A DNA stretch of 43,120 bases, taken from contig CANQOL010000029.1 of NCBI GenBank assembly GCA_947625475.1, positions 1-43,120 on the forward strand. The letters are read 5' to 3'. The notes below the pieces were generated by a model that worked only from the letters and a program-made list of their open reading frames with translations, searched no databases and was not told the DNA's origin. The position numbers were made by a program, and so were the translations under genes. This DNA is from an uncultured Acetatifactor sp. (GTDB lineage Bacteria > Bacillota > Clostridia > Lachnospirales > Lachnospiraceae). Below, one piece after another: positions 7,215-15,889 of the stretch (the first letter of the stretch is position 1; every line of letters starts with the position of its first letter).

Positions 7215-8366
7215 ATGATGAATACTGGAGAAATTGAAACATTAGACAGATTGGATGAAATAGAAGAAGAACAATTGTATTGTGAAACAAATAAGGAAGA
7301 AAGCGTAGAACCTTTTGATCCCAAAGCCGTGGATATTGTTTCTGAACCAATGGTGGTTTCTAACGTTATTGAACAATTGAAATATGGTGATATTCTGCTG
7401 GAGCCTGATTTTCAGCGACATCCTAACTTATGGTCTCCACGGCAGCAGAGCAGACTGATAGAATCGTTGATTATTCGCATCCCCTTGCCTACATTCTATT
7501 TTGACCGCCTGGATGATGATAAATTAATTGTTGTGGACGGTTTACAGAGGCTGTATACGCTGAAAAAATTTATGGCACTTGATGAGAACGACCCGAAGCG
7601 TCTTGTGCTGACGGAACTGGAGTATTTAAAGGAATATGAGGGGAAAAAATTTGAGGGACTTCCACCGATCATTCAAAGGCGGATAAAGCAGCAACCGTTA
7701 ACAACCTATATTATCAGATCAGGTACTCCGGACAAGGTGCGGACAAGTATATTCAACAGAATCAATACAGGCGGATTAACACTGGAACCGGCGGAAATTA
7801 AAAATTCTGTCTACAGGGGTCAAGCGGCAAACTTATTAAAAGAACTGGCGCATTCCAATGAGTTTGTGAAAGTGACGCGAAGCAAAATAGACTCTTCAAG
7901 AATGTTGGATTGTGAGTTTGTAAACCGTTTTTTAGCCTTTTATCTCTTAGGAACAGAGAAATATTCAGGCAATCTGGAAGATTATTTAAATGATGTAATG
8001 ATTCGATTGCAAAAGGAGACAGAACCTACGATTGAAAAGTGCCGTAAAGATTTTCTGAAAGCTATGAAATATGCTGCTGATATTTTTGGAAATACTGCTT
8101 TCAGAAAAATCAATTCTGATGGAAGATATGGCGGAATCAATAAACCTCTGTATGATGCGGTGACGGTGAACTTGGCAAAACTGGATGAGGGAGATTGCCA
8201 AAAACTGTTAGATAGGAAAGACAGACTGATCGAAAAGTACACAGCATTGTTAGCAGATAAAAAATTTGTGGATATTATTACCAGGGGTACTGCAGCCATA
8301 AATAATGTCGAGGGCAGATATCAAGAGATTCATAAAATTTTTCAAGAGGTATTAGAGGATGATTAA
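7215..8366 (+). CDS. DUF262 domain protein (GmrSD/ParB-like fold)
   Basis: Protein of 383 residues with an N-terminal DUF262 domain. Visible motifs are LEPDFQRHPNLWSP, LIESLIIRIPLPTFYF, the DGQQR-type motif as DGLQRLYTL (Asp108), and IFNRINTGG. DUF262 is a ParB/sulfiredoxin-like fold found in GmrSD restriction enzymes and many defence operons, where it is thought to hydrolyse nucleotides. Here there is no DUF1524 HNH nuclease half, so any nuclease must come from a partner. The start may be 7215 or 7218; the GGA site lies 5 or 8 bases upstream. Its last 8 bases overlap the ATPase gene, so the two products are probably made in fixed ratio. It is the first gene of the four-gene operon. Confidence 0.9.
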   Translation: MMNTGEIETLDRLDEIEEEQLYCETNKEESVEPFDPKAVDIVSEPMVVSNVIEQLKYGDILLEPDFQRHPNLWSPRQQSRLIESLIIRIPLPTFYFDRLDDDKLIVVDGLQRLYTLKKFMALDENDPKRLVLTELEYLKEYEGKKFEGLPPIIQRRIKQQPLTTYIIRSGTPDKVRTSIFNRINTGGLTLEPAEIKNSVYRGQAANLLKELAHSNEFVKVTRSKIDSSRMLDCEFVNRFLAFYLLGTEKYSGNLEDYLNDVMIRLQKETEPTIEKCRKDFLKAMKYAADIFGNTAFRKINSDGRYGGINKPLYDAVTVNLAKLDEGDCQKLLDRKDRLIEKYTALLADKKFVDIITRGTAAINNVEGRYQEIHKIFQEVLEDD

Positions 8367-9465
8367 TTATATTCAATTGGAGAATTTCAAGTCAATAAAG
8401 AGATTGTCATTGCCGGTAGAAAATCTGAATTTATTTTTTGGAATGAATGGTATGGGCAAATCATCTGTGATACAGGCGCTGTTGTTGTTAAGGCAGAGTT
8501 TTTGGGAGAATCATGAATCAAACCTAGATTGTCTGTACACAAACGGAGACATGATACAGTTGGGAACGGGCAAGGACATTTTCTGTCAAAGCGGGATTAC
8601 TGAGACGATACGATTTTATGTGCAATACACTGACAATGTAAAATTTGACTGCTATTATAAATATGAGTTGGACAATCCAAATAGTGACCAGTTGGTGCGG
8701 ATTGGGGCTGGAGTAGACAGCGATTATTCGGTTCCTTTATTTTCAGGGCAGTTTTCTTATCTGGGGGCGGAACACTTGGGACCCAGAAAACAATACAGTG
8801 TTGAAAACTGGAAAAGAAATGGAGTCGCGAAATTAGGAACGATGGGAGAATTTGTAGTTCCTTTTTTGGCGCTTGAAGGCGAGAAAATCCGCATTTCCAA
8901 TGAGATGTGTCTACCGTCTGGAAAGACAAACCGTCTGATTGATCAGGTTTCTGCATGGATGGCAGAAATATCACCGGGTATCAGGATAACCGCAGAACTG
9001 CTTCCTGCCATAGAGAAAGCGAAACTGGCAATCAGTTATAGTGGAGATGGCCTCATATCTGACGCATTTCTCCCTGTTAATGTCGGCTTTGGGATTCCAT
9101 ATGCGTTACCTCTTATTGTAGAACTGTTAGTTTCCGAAAAGGACAGTCTGTTATTGATTGAAAATCCGGAATCGCACCTTCATCCAAGGGGGCAGGCAAT
9201 GATGGGAAAACTGATTGCCATGGCGGCAGAGCATGGTTGTCAGATTATCTGTGAATCCCATAGTGATCATGTGATAAATGGGGTAAGAGTTGCTGTAAAA
9301 AACGGACAGATTAAGAATGAAAAAGTAGAAATTTCTTATTTTTCAAAAAACAGGGAACAGGAAACGAAAGTGGACAATATTTATATTGACGGCAAAGGAA
9401 ATCTGAGTGATTATCCTGCAGGACTTTTGGATGAATGGGGGATTTTGATGACGGAATTAATGTAA
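8359..9465 (+). CDS. AAA family ATPase (AAA_15/DUF3696 type)
   Basis: ABC/SMC-like ATPase of 368 residues without a long coiled coil. Residues 1-36 carry the start IQLENFKSIKRLSL and Walker A GMNGMGKSS (Lys34). Late motifs are the Walker B region LLLIENPESHLHPRG (Glu268) and the switch region ICESHSDHVINGVR. The end, LLDEWGILMTELM, fits the DUF3696 tail. Similar OLD-like and RecF-like ATPases are the sensor or motor of several anti-phage systems. No TOPRIM nuclease domain is seen, unlike OLD. It overlaps the DUF262 gene by 8 bases. A partnership is inferred from this coupling. Confidence 0.9.
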   Translation: MINYIQLENFKSIKRLSLPVENLNLFFGMNGMGKSSVIQALLLLRQSFWENHESNLDCLYTNGDMIQLGTGKDIFCQSGITETIRFYVQYTDNVKFDCYYKYELDNPNSDQLVRIGAGVDSDYSVPLFSGQFSYLGAEHLGPRKQYSVENWKRNGVAKLGTMGEFVVPFLALEGEKIRISNEMCLPSGKTNRLIDQVSAWMAEISPGIRITAELLPAIEKAKLAISYSGDGLISDAFLPVNVGFGIPYALPLIVELLVSEKDSLLLIENPESHLHPRGQAMMGKLIAMAAEHGCQIICESHSDHVINGVRVAVKNGQIKNEKVEISYFSKNREQETKVDNIYIDGKGNLSDYPAGLLDEWGILMTELM

Positions 9466-9510
9466 TCAAATAAAAAGTGAGTAAAATAATATTACTTGAG
9501 GAGATACAAA

Positions 9511-10290
9511 TTGGATTTGTTTTTTAACGAACTGTCATTAGATGGTGTAGAAAGTATAAGCAGAGAGTCAATTATAATTCTTGCAAAAGTTTATCAGGTA
9601 TTGCGGAATTATAATATAACAACTTGCAGGATCAGTTCTGCGGATTATCAGAAGATATTCCAGATGCTCCAAAGGATGCCAGATTTCCGAAATATTACAA
9701 ATTTTTATTTTTCGTTTTTCAGGGTTCCTTATGAATCGGAAATGGTGGAGAAAGAGCAGGATGAGTATCTGAATTATGAATGGACTTATGATAATAGGCT
9801 CTGTGTAGGTTTTGCGCTGGCTTCTATACTAAATTCTGCATGTTTGAGTATTTATGGAAAGCTGTGGGATGATGCATATGTGCATATTGCGAAAGACGAG
9901 ACAGATATAGTAGTCAGGAATATAAGCATAGAGCAGCATGTTGAGATACATATTCCGTATATGCAATTTGAGGAAACGGAATTGCTGGAAAGCGGCCTAT
10001 CAGCTGTGGACAAGAAGATTTCGTTAAGAAGCGATCATGGTATGGATGTGCTGATGGATTTTTCAAAGCGGTTACTCAGATGTCCATATGTAATAGGTAT
10101 AATCAATTCTATGCCATTTAATCCGCATGAACGTAAATTTATAAAAAGAATATATGATAACGGTCTGATTGAAATTGTGTTGCCTTGGACAGATGAGGGA
10201 TACGGTATTGTTGTTAAGACAACAGGGAGAAATATCAGGGAAACAAGAAAAATTGGCGAGATAATAAATGAAAAATATGGCGGATTGTAA
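9511..10290 (+). CDS. Uncharacterised protein, third gene of conflict operon
   Basis: I do not recognise this 259-residue protein. It is soluble, with no signal peptide or clear membrane helix. It has mixed charge, many aromatic residues (NFYFSFFRVPYE, NYEWTYDN) and a short Ala/Ser/Cys-rich helix (FALASILNSACLS). No nuclease, TIR, HEPN or kinase motif was found. The frame reaches back to a TTG at 9496, but GAGGAG at 9498-9503 sits 7 bases before the TTG at 9511, so 9511 is the likely start. It lies 45 bases after the ATPase and 39 before the primase-helicase, so it belongs to the operon and may be its effector or adaptor. Confidence 0.75.
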   Translation: MDLFFNELSLDGVESISRESIIILAKVYQVLRNYNITTCRISSADYQKIFQMLQRMPDFRNITNFYFSFFRVPYESEMVEKEQDEYLNYEWTYDNRLCVGFALASILNSACLSIYGKLWDDAYVHIAKDETDIVVRNISIEQHVEIHIPYMQFEETELLESGLSAVDKKISLRSDHGMDVLMDFSKRLLRCPYVIGIINSMPFNPHERKFIKRIYDNGLIEIVLPWTDEGYGIVVKTTGRNIRETRKIGEIINEKYGGL

Positions 10291-10329
10291 AGCAATGTTA
10301 TCACATTAACTATAGAAAGATAAGTGCCA

Positions 10330-13281
10330 ATGAACATAGAAGCATATAATCTTGATTCTCTCCGGAAATTAGTGCGGGACTTGCAGAAAGAGAATCGAAA
10401 GCTGAAAAATCAGCTCGATAAAGCCAATATAGCCTACGACTCTGAAAGCATATTTGATGAGACGATAGAAAGTGCTGTCGAATACGATCCGGATCAGGGA
10501 GAACGGATTATAGGCAAATATATTACGGAAGAACTGGCAAAAAAGTTCTTTGCAATGTTTTGGGGTAGGATAGATGTATATGCGAAGCGAGGTAAAAATG
10601 GTGGGTATTTTCCGCAGTGTAACCACCGCTGGAATGACCAAATTTGCCCGAAGCAGCGTGGGGAGAAGACAGCCTGCGAAAATTGTGAGCATACAGATTG
10701 GACGGCTCTGACACCAAAGAAAATAATGGAGCATCTTCTCGGTTATAAAGAGGACGGCTCAGATGTGATAGGCGTATATCCTTTGCTGCCAGATGGAACA
10801 TGCCGTTTTCTTGTTTTTGATTTTGATAATCACGAAAAAGGCGCAGAGAAGACGGATTTTGCGAATGCAGATGAGGCGTGGCATGAGGAAGTGGATGCAC
10901 TCAGGTTAATTTGCAAGAGCAATGGCATTGTGCCGCTGGTGGAAAGGTCAAGATCTGGAAGAGGTGCACACCTATGGATATTTTTTCAAAAGCCCATACC
11001 AGCATCTCTTGCGAGAAATTTTGGTTTTCTTTTGCTGGACAAGGGTTCGGCATCGATTAATCTGAAATCCTTTCATTACTATGACCGTATGTATCCATCT
11101 CAGGATGCAGCGAACGGTATCGGGAACCTGATAGCACTGCCTCTTCAGGGAAGTGCGCTAAAAAGTGGCAACAGCGCCTTTGTTGACGAGGATTGGAATG
11201 CTTATCCGAATCAATGGGATATCCTATTAAATCATACGCCCAAAATTTCTGTGGAAGAAATCAAAAGATGCATGGCTAAATGGCAGGCAGAGTTGGCAGA
11301 TGGTCAGCAGTCAGCGGCAGCAGGGGGAGTACAAAATAGACCGAAGCCGTGGAAGAAAAAAGAAGGGTTCACGAAGTCGGATGTCGTGGGCAAGATGCAC
11401 ATAGTTTTGGGGGATGGTGTCTATGTGGATGCCCTCAATCTGATGCCGAGACTGCAGAATCAAATACGGAGTATGGCAGCATTTGATAACCCGGAATTTT
11501 ATAAGAACAAGAGATTGGGGTATTCCAATTATTACAATTTCAGTGCCGTTTATATGGGTAGAGATGAGGAAGGCTATATTTGTCTTCCACGGGGGTTGCG
11601 GGAGAATCTGATTGAACGCTGCGCACAGGCAGGTATTGAATATGAGCTTGAGGATGCGCGGGAGAAGGGCAGACCGATTCGTGTGTCCTTTAAGGGCGAT
11701 TTGAGAATGCAGCAGGATTTGGCGGCTGACAGACTCCTTGCTTACGATCACGGGGTACTCAGCGCGGCTACCGCGTTTGGGAAAACGGTTGTCTGCAGTT
11801 ATCTGATTTCCGAGAGAAAAGTAAACACGCTTATCCTGCTTCACAATAAGGATTTGATAGATCAATGGGTGGAGGAATTAGATCGTTTTTTGAAAATAGA
11901 TGAGGAACCGCCTGTATACAAGACCAAGACAGGACGGGAAAAGCGAAGGGAGAGCGCTATTGGAATTTTGCATGGCGGGAGGGACACGCTGACCGGAATC
12001 ATTGATGTGGCTATGGTAGGTTCCCTATACGGTAAGGGGAATTACCATGAGCGTATCAATTCTTATGGAATGGTTATTATGGATGAATGTCATCACTGTG
12101 GCGCAAATACTTCCGTGCAGGTCATGCAGAAGGTAAATGCGCGATATATTTACGGCGTTTCTGCAACGGTAAAAAGAGGAGATAATCTTGAGCCGATTAT
12201 TCATATGCTTATAGGGCCTACCAGGCACAGCTATACGGCGAGAGAACGCGCAGAGGAACAGGGAATAGGTCACTTTGTCTATCCAAGGTATACAAGAGTG
12301 GTTGATACAAACGAGAGCGGAGATGACATTAACAAGGCTTATGCGCTGATCAGCTCCAGCCTTTTGCGAAACGATATGATTCTGGGTGATGTCAGAGATT
12401 GCGTAAAGGAGGGAAGAACTCCGGTTATTCTGACAAAATACAAAGAGCAGGCAAAGTATCTTTTTGAGCAGCTTCAGGGAGCGGCAGAGCATGTGTTCCT
12501 TCTTTATGGAGATAACAGCGATAAAGTGAATTCTGAAATGCGCAGGAAAATGAATGAGGTGCCGGCGGATCAAAGCCTGATTCTGGTGGCCACAGGACAA
12601 AAGATTGGAGAAGGGTTTAATTTTCCGAGACTTGACACACTGATGCTTGCCGCGCCGGTGTCATTTGAGGGCAGATTGGAGCAATATCTAGGAAGGATGA
12701 ATCGGGACTATGAAGGAAAAACTGAAGTCATAGTCTATGATTATATAGATTCACATATTCGATTTTTTGACAATATGTATGCCAAGCGGCTGCGCACCTA
12801 TAAGCGGGTAGGGTTTTCACTGATTTCGGAGAGAAAGGCTGCGAAGCAGACCACCAATGCAATCTATGACTCAGGCAATTATGGTGATGTCTTTGAACGT
12901 GATTTGGTAGAGGCGGAAAAGAGTATTGTCGTTTCAAGCCCGGAACTTGTCGGGGACAAAGTAGATCGATTCCTTTATCTCGTGAAAGCCAGACAGGAGG
13001 CAGGTTGTGAGGTTACTGTCATCACGCTGGAGGCCGAAAACTCGCGTTATGGCAACAGTTTGTTTACCGGTGATATGATTCGGGATATGCAGAAAGCGGG
13101 AATCAATGTCGTGATAAGAGATGAGGTCATAGAGCATTTCGCGGTTATTGATGATGTGCTTGTGTGGCATGGAGGGATGAACCTGCTGGGCAAGGAGGAT
13201 GCATGGGACAACTTAATGAGGATTCAATCCACACAGGTCGCTGCGGAATTGTTGACAATAGCGTTTGGGAAACCACTATAA
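10330..13281 (+). CDS. TOTE-like primase-helicase-PLD conflict protein
   Basis: Three-module nucleic-acid enzyme of 983 residues. A short coiled coil (about 5-30) leads to a Cys-rich patch (CNHRW, CPKQ, CENCEH) and an archaeo-eukaryotic primase domain with Asp164 and Asp166 (VFDFDNH) and His214 (SGRGAHLWIFF). This arrangement recalls the TOTE conflict-system primase. An SF2 helicase follows: ATAFGKT (Lys485), DECH (585-588), SATVKRGD and EQYLGRMNRD. The end is a phospholipase D-like domain (FERDLVEAEKSIVVSSP, WHGGMNLLGKE) whose HxK motif is degenerate: His936 is followed by FAVID, so the Lys is missing. ATG 10330 has GAAAGA 9 bases upstream; GTG 10324 is the alternative. It is the last gene of the operon. 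Sensing or attacking foreign nucleic acid is an inference. Confidence 0.88.
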   Translation: MNIEAYNLDSLRKLVRDLQKENRKLKNQLDKANIAYDSESIFDETIESAVEYDPDQGERIIGKYITEELAKKFFAMFWGRIDVYAKRGKNGGYFPQCNHRWNDQICPKQRGEKTACENCEHTDWTALTPKKIMEHLLGYKEDGSDVIGVYPLLPDGTCRFLVFDFDNHEKGAEKTDFANADEAWHEEVDALRLICKSNGIVPLVERSRSGRGAHLWIFFQKPIPASLARNFGFLLLDKGSASINLKSFHYYDRMYPSQDAANGIGNLIALPLQGSALKSGNSAFVDEDWNAYPNQWDILLNHTPKISVEEIKRCMAKWQAELADGQQSAAAGGVQNRPKPWKKKEGFTKSDVVGKMHIVLGDGVYVDALNLMPRLQNQIRSMAAFDNPEFYKNKRLGYSNYYNFSAVYMGRDEEGYICLPRGLRENLIERCAQAGIEYELEDAREKGRPIRVSFKGDLRMQQDLAADRLLAYDHGVLSAATAFGKTVVCSYLISERKVNTLILLHNKDLIDQWVEELDRFLKIDEEPPVYKTKTGREKRRESAIGILHGGRDTLTGIIDVAMVGSLYGKGNYHERINSYGMVIMDECHHCGANTSVQVMQKVNARYIYGVSATVKRGDNLEPIIHMLIGPTRHSYTARERAEEQGIGHFVYPRYTRVVDTNESGDDINKAYALISSSLLRNDMILGDVRDCVKEGRTPVILTKYKEQAKYLFEQLQGAAEHVFLLYGDNSDKVNSEMRRKMNEVPADQSLILVATGQKIGEGFNFPRLDTLMLAAPVSFEGRLEQYLGRMNRDYEGKTEVIVYDYIDSHIRFFDNMYAKRLRTYKRVGFSLISERKAAKQTTNAIYDSGNYGDVFERDLVEAEKSIVVSSPELVGDKVDRFLYLVKARQEAGCEVTVITLEAENSRYGNSLFTGDMIRDMQKAGINVVIRDEVIEHFAVIDDVLVWHGGMNLLGKEDAWDNLMRIQSTQVAAELLTIAFGKPL

Positions 13282-13348
13282 ACATCAAAGTTTGCGGGTT
13301 TTTGTGTACCCACAAATGCAGGGCCTTATGAAAAGCAATCGAAGTTCC

Positions 13349-13377
13349 TTGATTCCATTTATGTATTCGAGTATAAT
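13349..13377 (+). promoter_or_regulatory. Promoter of metallophosphoesterase gene
   Basis: TTGATT (13349-13354), a 17-base spacer and a perfect TATAAT (13372-13377) lie about 60 bases before the next gene. The metallophosphoesterase is therefore probably transcribed separately from the conflict operon. The rest of the 156-base gap contains an imperfect 9-bp stem (GCGGGT with ACCCAC core) near 13290-13315 without a T-tract. Confidence 0.6.
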
Positions 13378-13437
13378 AAAAGTGTTGGATGAGGGGAAAA
13401 GAGCGATAAAAAATGAAATTCAGGGAGAATGAAAACA

Positions 13438-14322
13438 ATGAAGATAGCCGTGTTATCCGATATACATGGTAACTATATTGCTTTAAATGAATGTATAAAA
13501 AATGCGATCAATAGAAAGGTCGATGCGTTTGTTTTTCTCGGAGACTATGTCGGTGAACTGGCGTTTCCGCAAAAAACGATGAATATATTATATTCTCTAA
13601 AAGAGACGTACCAATGCTTTTTTATAAAAGGGAATAAAGAAGACTATTGGATTGACTATCAGGCGGAGGGTGAAAAAGGATGGAAGGAATTTGATTCAAC
13701 TACAGGCGCTCTCTATTATGCATATCATCATTTGACATCAAAGGATTTAGATTTTTTCAAATCACTTTCCCATACGGACGAGCTTGCATTTGACGGTTTG
13801 ATGCCAATTATGATATGTCATGGCTCTCAACGAAAGGTAAATGAAAAGTTGCTGCCAAACAGCGAAAATACGTTTGCAATTATGGAGAGCACTGCGGCCT
13901 CGTATATTTTGTGCGGACACACCCACATACAAGGGAAAATAGAACATGAGGGGAAAGTACTTCTCAATCCGGGTTCCGTTGGTCTTTCTTTAAACGGAAA
14001 GGGGAAAGCGCAGTTTATGATACTGCAGAGCGCACAGGATGCATGGAATGAGGAGTTTGTCAGTTTAGAGTACGATGCAGAGAATGTGATACGGGATTTA
14101 CACATTTCGGGCTTATGGGAAAATGCGCCTGCGTGGTGTAAGGTCACGGAACATATGTTGAGAACGGGTGAAATTTCACACGGGACAGTATTGGCAAAAG
14201 CAATGGCGCTGTGTAAAGAGCAGGAAGGAGAATGCTGCTGGCCTGATATACCGGAAAAATATTGGGATTTGGCGCTTGGCGAATTGCTGGGTAATTCATT
14301 TCCGCTCGCAGTAAAAACGTAA
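13438..14322 (+). CDS. Metallophosphoesterase (YfcE/MJ0936-like)
   Basis: Calcineurin-like phosphoesterase of 294 residues. Metal ligands are visible in order: SDIHGN, GDYVGE, KGNKED, ICHGS, GHTHIQG, then NPGSVG. The first about 200 residues fit the small YfcE-type phosphodiesterases. The last about 95 residues (from SLEYDAENVIRDL) are a helical extension I do not recognise. The ATG at 13438 has GGGAG 10 bases upstream; the ATG at 13429 is too close to it. Base use is AT-rich like the conflict operon, so it may belong to the same island, perhaps as a nucleotide-cleaving accessory. Function beyond phosphoesterase is open. Confidence 0.9.
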   Translation: MKIAVLSDIHGNYIALNECIKNAINRKVDAFVFLGDYVGELAFPQKTMNILYSLKETYQCFFIKGNKEDYWIDYQAEGEKGWKEFDSTTGALYYAYHHLTSKDLDFFKSLSHTDELAFDGLMPIMICHGSQRKVNEKLLPNSENTFAIMESTAASYILCGHTHIQGKIEHEGKVLLNPGSVGLSLNGKGKAQFMILQSAQDAWNEEFVSLEYDAENVIRDLHISGLWENAPAWCKVTEHMLRTGEISHGTVLAKAMALCKEQEGECCWPDIPEKYWDLALGELLGNSFPLAVKT

Positions 14323-14350
14323 AGAACAGAATTGTGGAGATGTGTTATGA

Positions 14351-15064
14351 TTGACTGAACTTTTTGGAGAGTTCCGGGCCTCTCAAAACTGGATCGGCGC
14401 GGCCGGGAGCACGCTGAAAACAGCCAGTTATATCCCGCCTCGCCCAGAAGACATGGTGGAAGCCATGTCGGACCTGGAGAAATATATCCATGCGGAAGAC
14501 CCGCTGGATGTGCTGATTCAGGCGGCTCTGATCCATTATCAATTTGAGACGATTCACCCCTTCCTGGACGGGAATGGCCGTGTGGGAAGACTGCTGATCA
14601 CCTTGTTTTTGATGGAGCGGGGCGTTTTGCAGGCCCCTGCCTTGTATATCTCGTTCTACCTGAAGAAGAACCGGATCGAGTACTATGACCGGATGAGCGA
14701 AGTGCGCAGCAAGGATAATTATGAACAGTGGGTCAAGTTTTTTTTGCGGGCGGTGCAGTCCTCGGCGGAGGACGCTTCGGAGACCATTCGGAAGCTGGCT
14801 TCGCTGCATGACCAAAATATGGCGGTAATCGACGGAATGGGCCGAGCCGCAAAGACGGCAAAGGCGTTGTTTACTTATCTGGAGCAGAATCCAATCATCG
14901 ACATTCGAAAGACCGCTGAAGCGCTGAGATTGTCATTCAGCACGGTATCAGGCGCAGTGAAGCGGCTGGAGGAAAAAGGGATCCTTATTCAGACAAACAA
15001 CGCCAGCAGAAACCGGGTATTTGCCTATCAGGAATATCTGGACATTCTGCGAAAGGATACGTAA
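14351..15064 (+). pseudogene. Fic family protein lacking its N-terminal part
   Basis: Fic proteins transfer AMP or other phosphate groups to target proteins. The active motif is intact (HPFLDGNGRVGR, His69), as is the C-terminal winged helix (IDIRKTAEALRLSFSTVSGA). Homologues of this type are about 360-380 residues. Here only 237 remain, starting at GEFRASQNWIGAAG, just before the catalytic core. An in-frame TGA lies right upstream, and the only start is a TTG at 14351 with a poorly spaced GGAG. The missing part includes the region that normally holds the inhibitory helix, so a translated product could be deregulated, or the gene may be dead. The break coincides with the right edge of the AT-rich island. 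Confidence 0.8.
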
Positions 15065-15086
15065 ATCACTATGGAGGAATAGATTC

Positions 15087-15758
15087 ATGAATGCACAAAT
15101 GCTTGGCTTGTTTAGCGGGTTCCCAACGCTTCATTTCCCTGATGCCGTTGTGAATCGTCTCAAAGAAGAATTATCTGTTCGCAAAAGGCTTGTGTTTATA
15201 AGCGCATGGCCGTCAGAGTATCAACGCAATGATAATGATGCTGCCGGTATGCACGGTATGTTTGAAGAATGCGATCTGCCGTTTTCTGAATACTATGTAA
15301 TTGACAACAGAACAGAGGCGGTTTTAGCAAAAGAACTCATCCGAACGGGTTCGTGTATCTTTCTTATGGGCGGTAATGCAACGCAGCAATTTCAACTGCT
15401 TTGTAGAAAAGCGATTGTTGATGAAATCCGCAGCAGCTCGGCGGTTATTTTAGGGGTGAGCGCCGGATCGATCAATATGGCGAAGCATTCGGTTGATATT
15501 TGGGAATCCTTGACGCCTTACGATGGACTGGCTCTTGCCGATATTACAATCAAAGCTCATTTTGACATGAAAAACAAAGAATTGGTACAAACATTGAAGC
15601 AAATCTCTATGGAACTCCCTATTTGTGCAATGGAAGATGACAGCGCTATTTTTGTAAAAGACGGATACGCCTCGTTGACTGGGCGGATATATCGGATCCA
15701 TAATGGGGAAATAACTGTGCTTTCTCAAGAGATGTTGGAATCTATAGCGAACCGATAA
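15087..15758 (+). CDS. Peptidase E (family S51)
   Basis: Cytoplasmic serine peptidase of 223 residues. S51 peptidases cleave N-terminal Asp from short peptides, and relatives include cyanophycinase. The nucleophile elbow is GVSAGS (Ser125), preceded by FLMGGNATQQ, which shapes the active site. The region DITIKAHFDMKN probably supplies the conserved His. A GGAGGA site lies 8 bases before the ATG at 15087. The frame is open upstream into the Fic gene, but that part is not homologous. It sits alone between Fic and the TetR control region. The exact peptide substrate is unknown. Confidence 0.9.
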   Translation: MNAQMLGLFSGFPTLHFPDAVVNRLKEELSVRKRLVFISAWPSEYQRNDNDAAGMHGMFEECDLPFSEYYVIDNRTEAVLAKELIRTGSCIFLMGGNATQQFQLLCRKAIVDEIRSSSAVILGVSAGSINMAKHSVDIWESLTPYDGLALADITIKAHFDMKNKELVQTLKQISMELPICAMEDDSAIFVKDGYASLTGRIYRIHNGEITVLSQEMLESIANR

Positions 15759-15819
15759 AAAAGATTTTTTCGTTTGGATCAAAATCAGCAGAAACATAGA
15801 GAAAAAATTTTAAAACATA

Positions 15820-15867
15820 TTGACACAGTGTCAGAATAGTGTTAGACTTCATGTTGACACGATGTCA
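15820..15867 (+). promoter_or_regulatory. Promoter with two TGACAC operators (TetR target)
   Basis: TTGACA (15820-15825), a 17-base spacer and TAGACT (15843-15848) form a promoter whose -35 lies inside the palindrome TGACACAGTGTCA (15821-15833). A second copy, TGACACGATGTCA, is at 15855-15867, 34 bases on. Such palindromes are typical TetR-family sites, and the TetR gene is the first intact gene downstream. A near copy of the whole module is at 23581-23628. Confidence 0.75.
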
Positions 15868-15889
15868 GAATAAAGACGGAGGGAGTTCG

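Noticed and set aside
7215..8366. DUF262 protein as a complete GmrSD type IV restriction enzyme
   Set aside because: The DUF1524 HNH half is absent; the C-terminal part is helical with no HNH motif.
8359..9465. ATPase as an OLD-family nuclease (Gabija GajA-like)
   Set aside because: No TOPRIM domain follows the ATPase core; the protein ends right after the switch region with a DUF3696-type tail, and the neighbour is not a UvrD-like helicase.
10369..13170. Several minus-strand frames of 70-190 codons under the primase-helicase
   Set aside because: No ribosome sites or family motifs, and the plus-strand gene has conserved motifs throughout.
13285..13320. Stem near the end of the primase-helicase gene as a terminator
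   Set aside because: The 9-bp stem has a mismatch and no T-tract follows.
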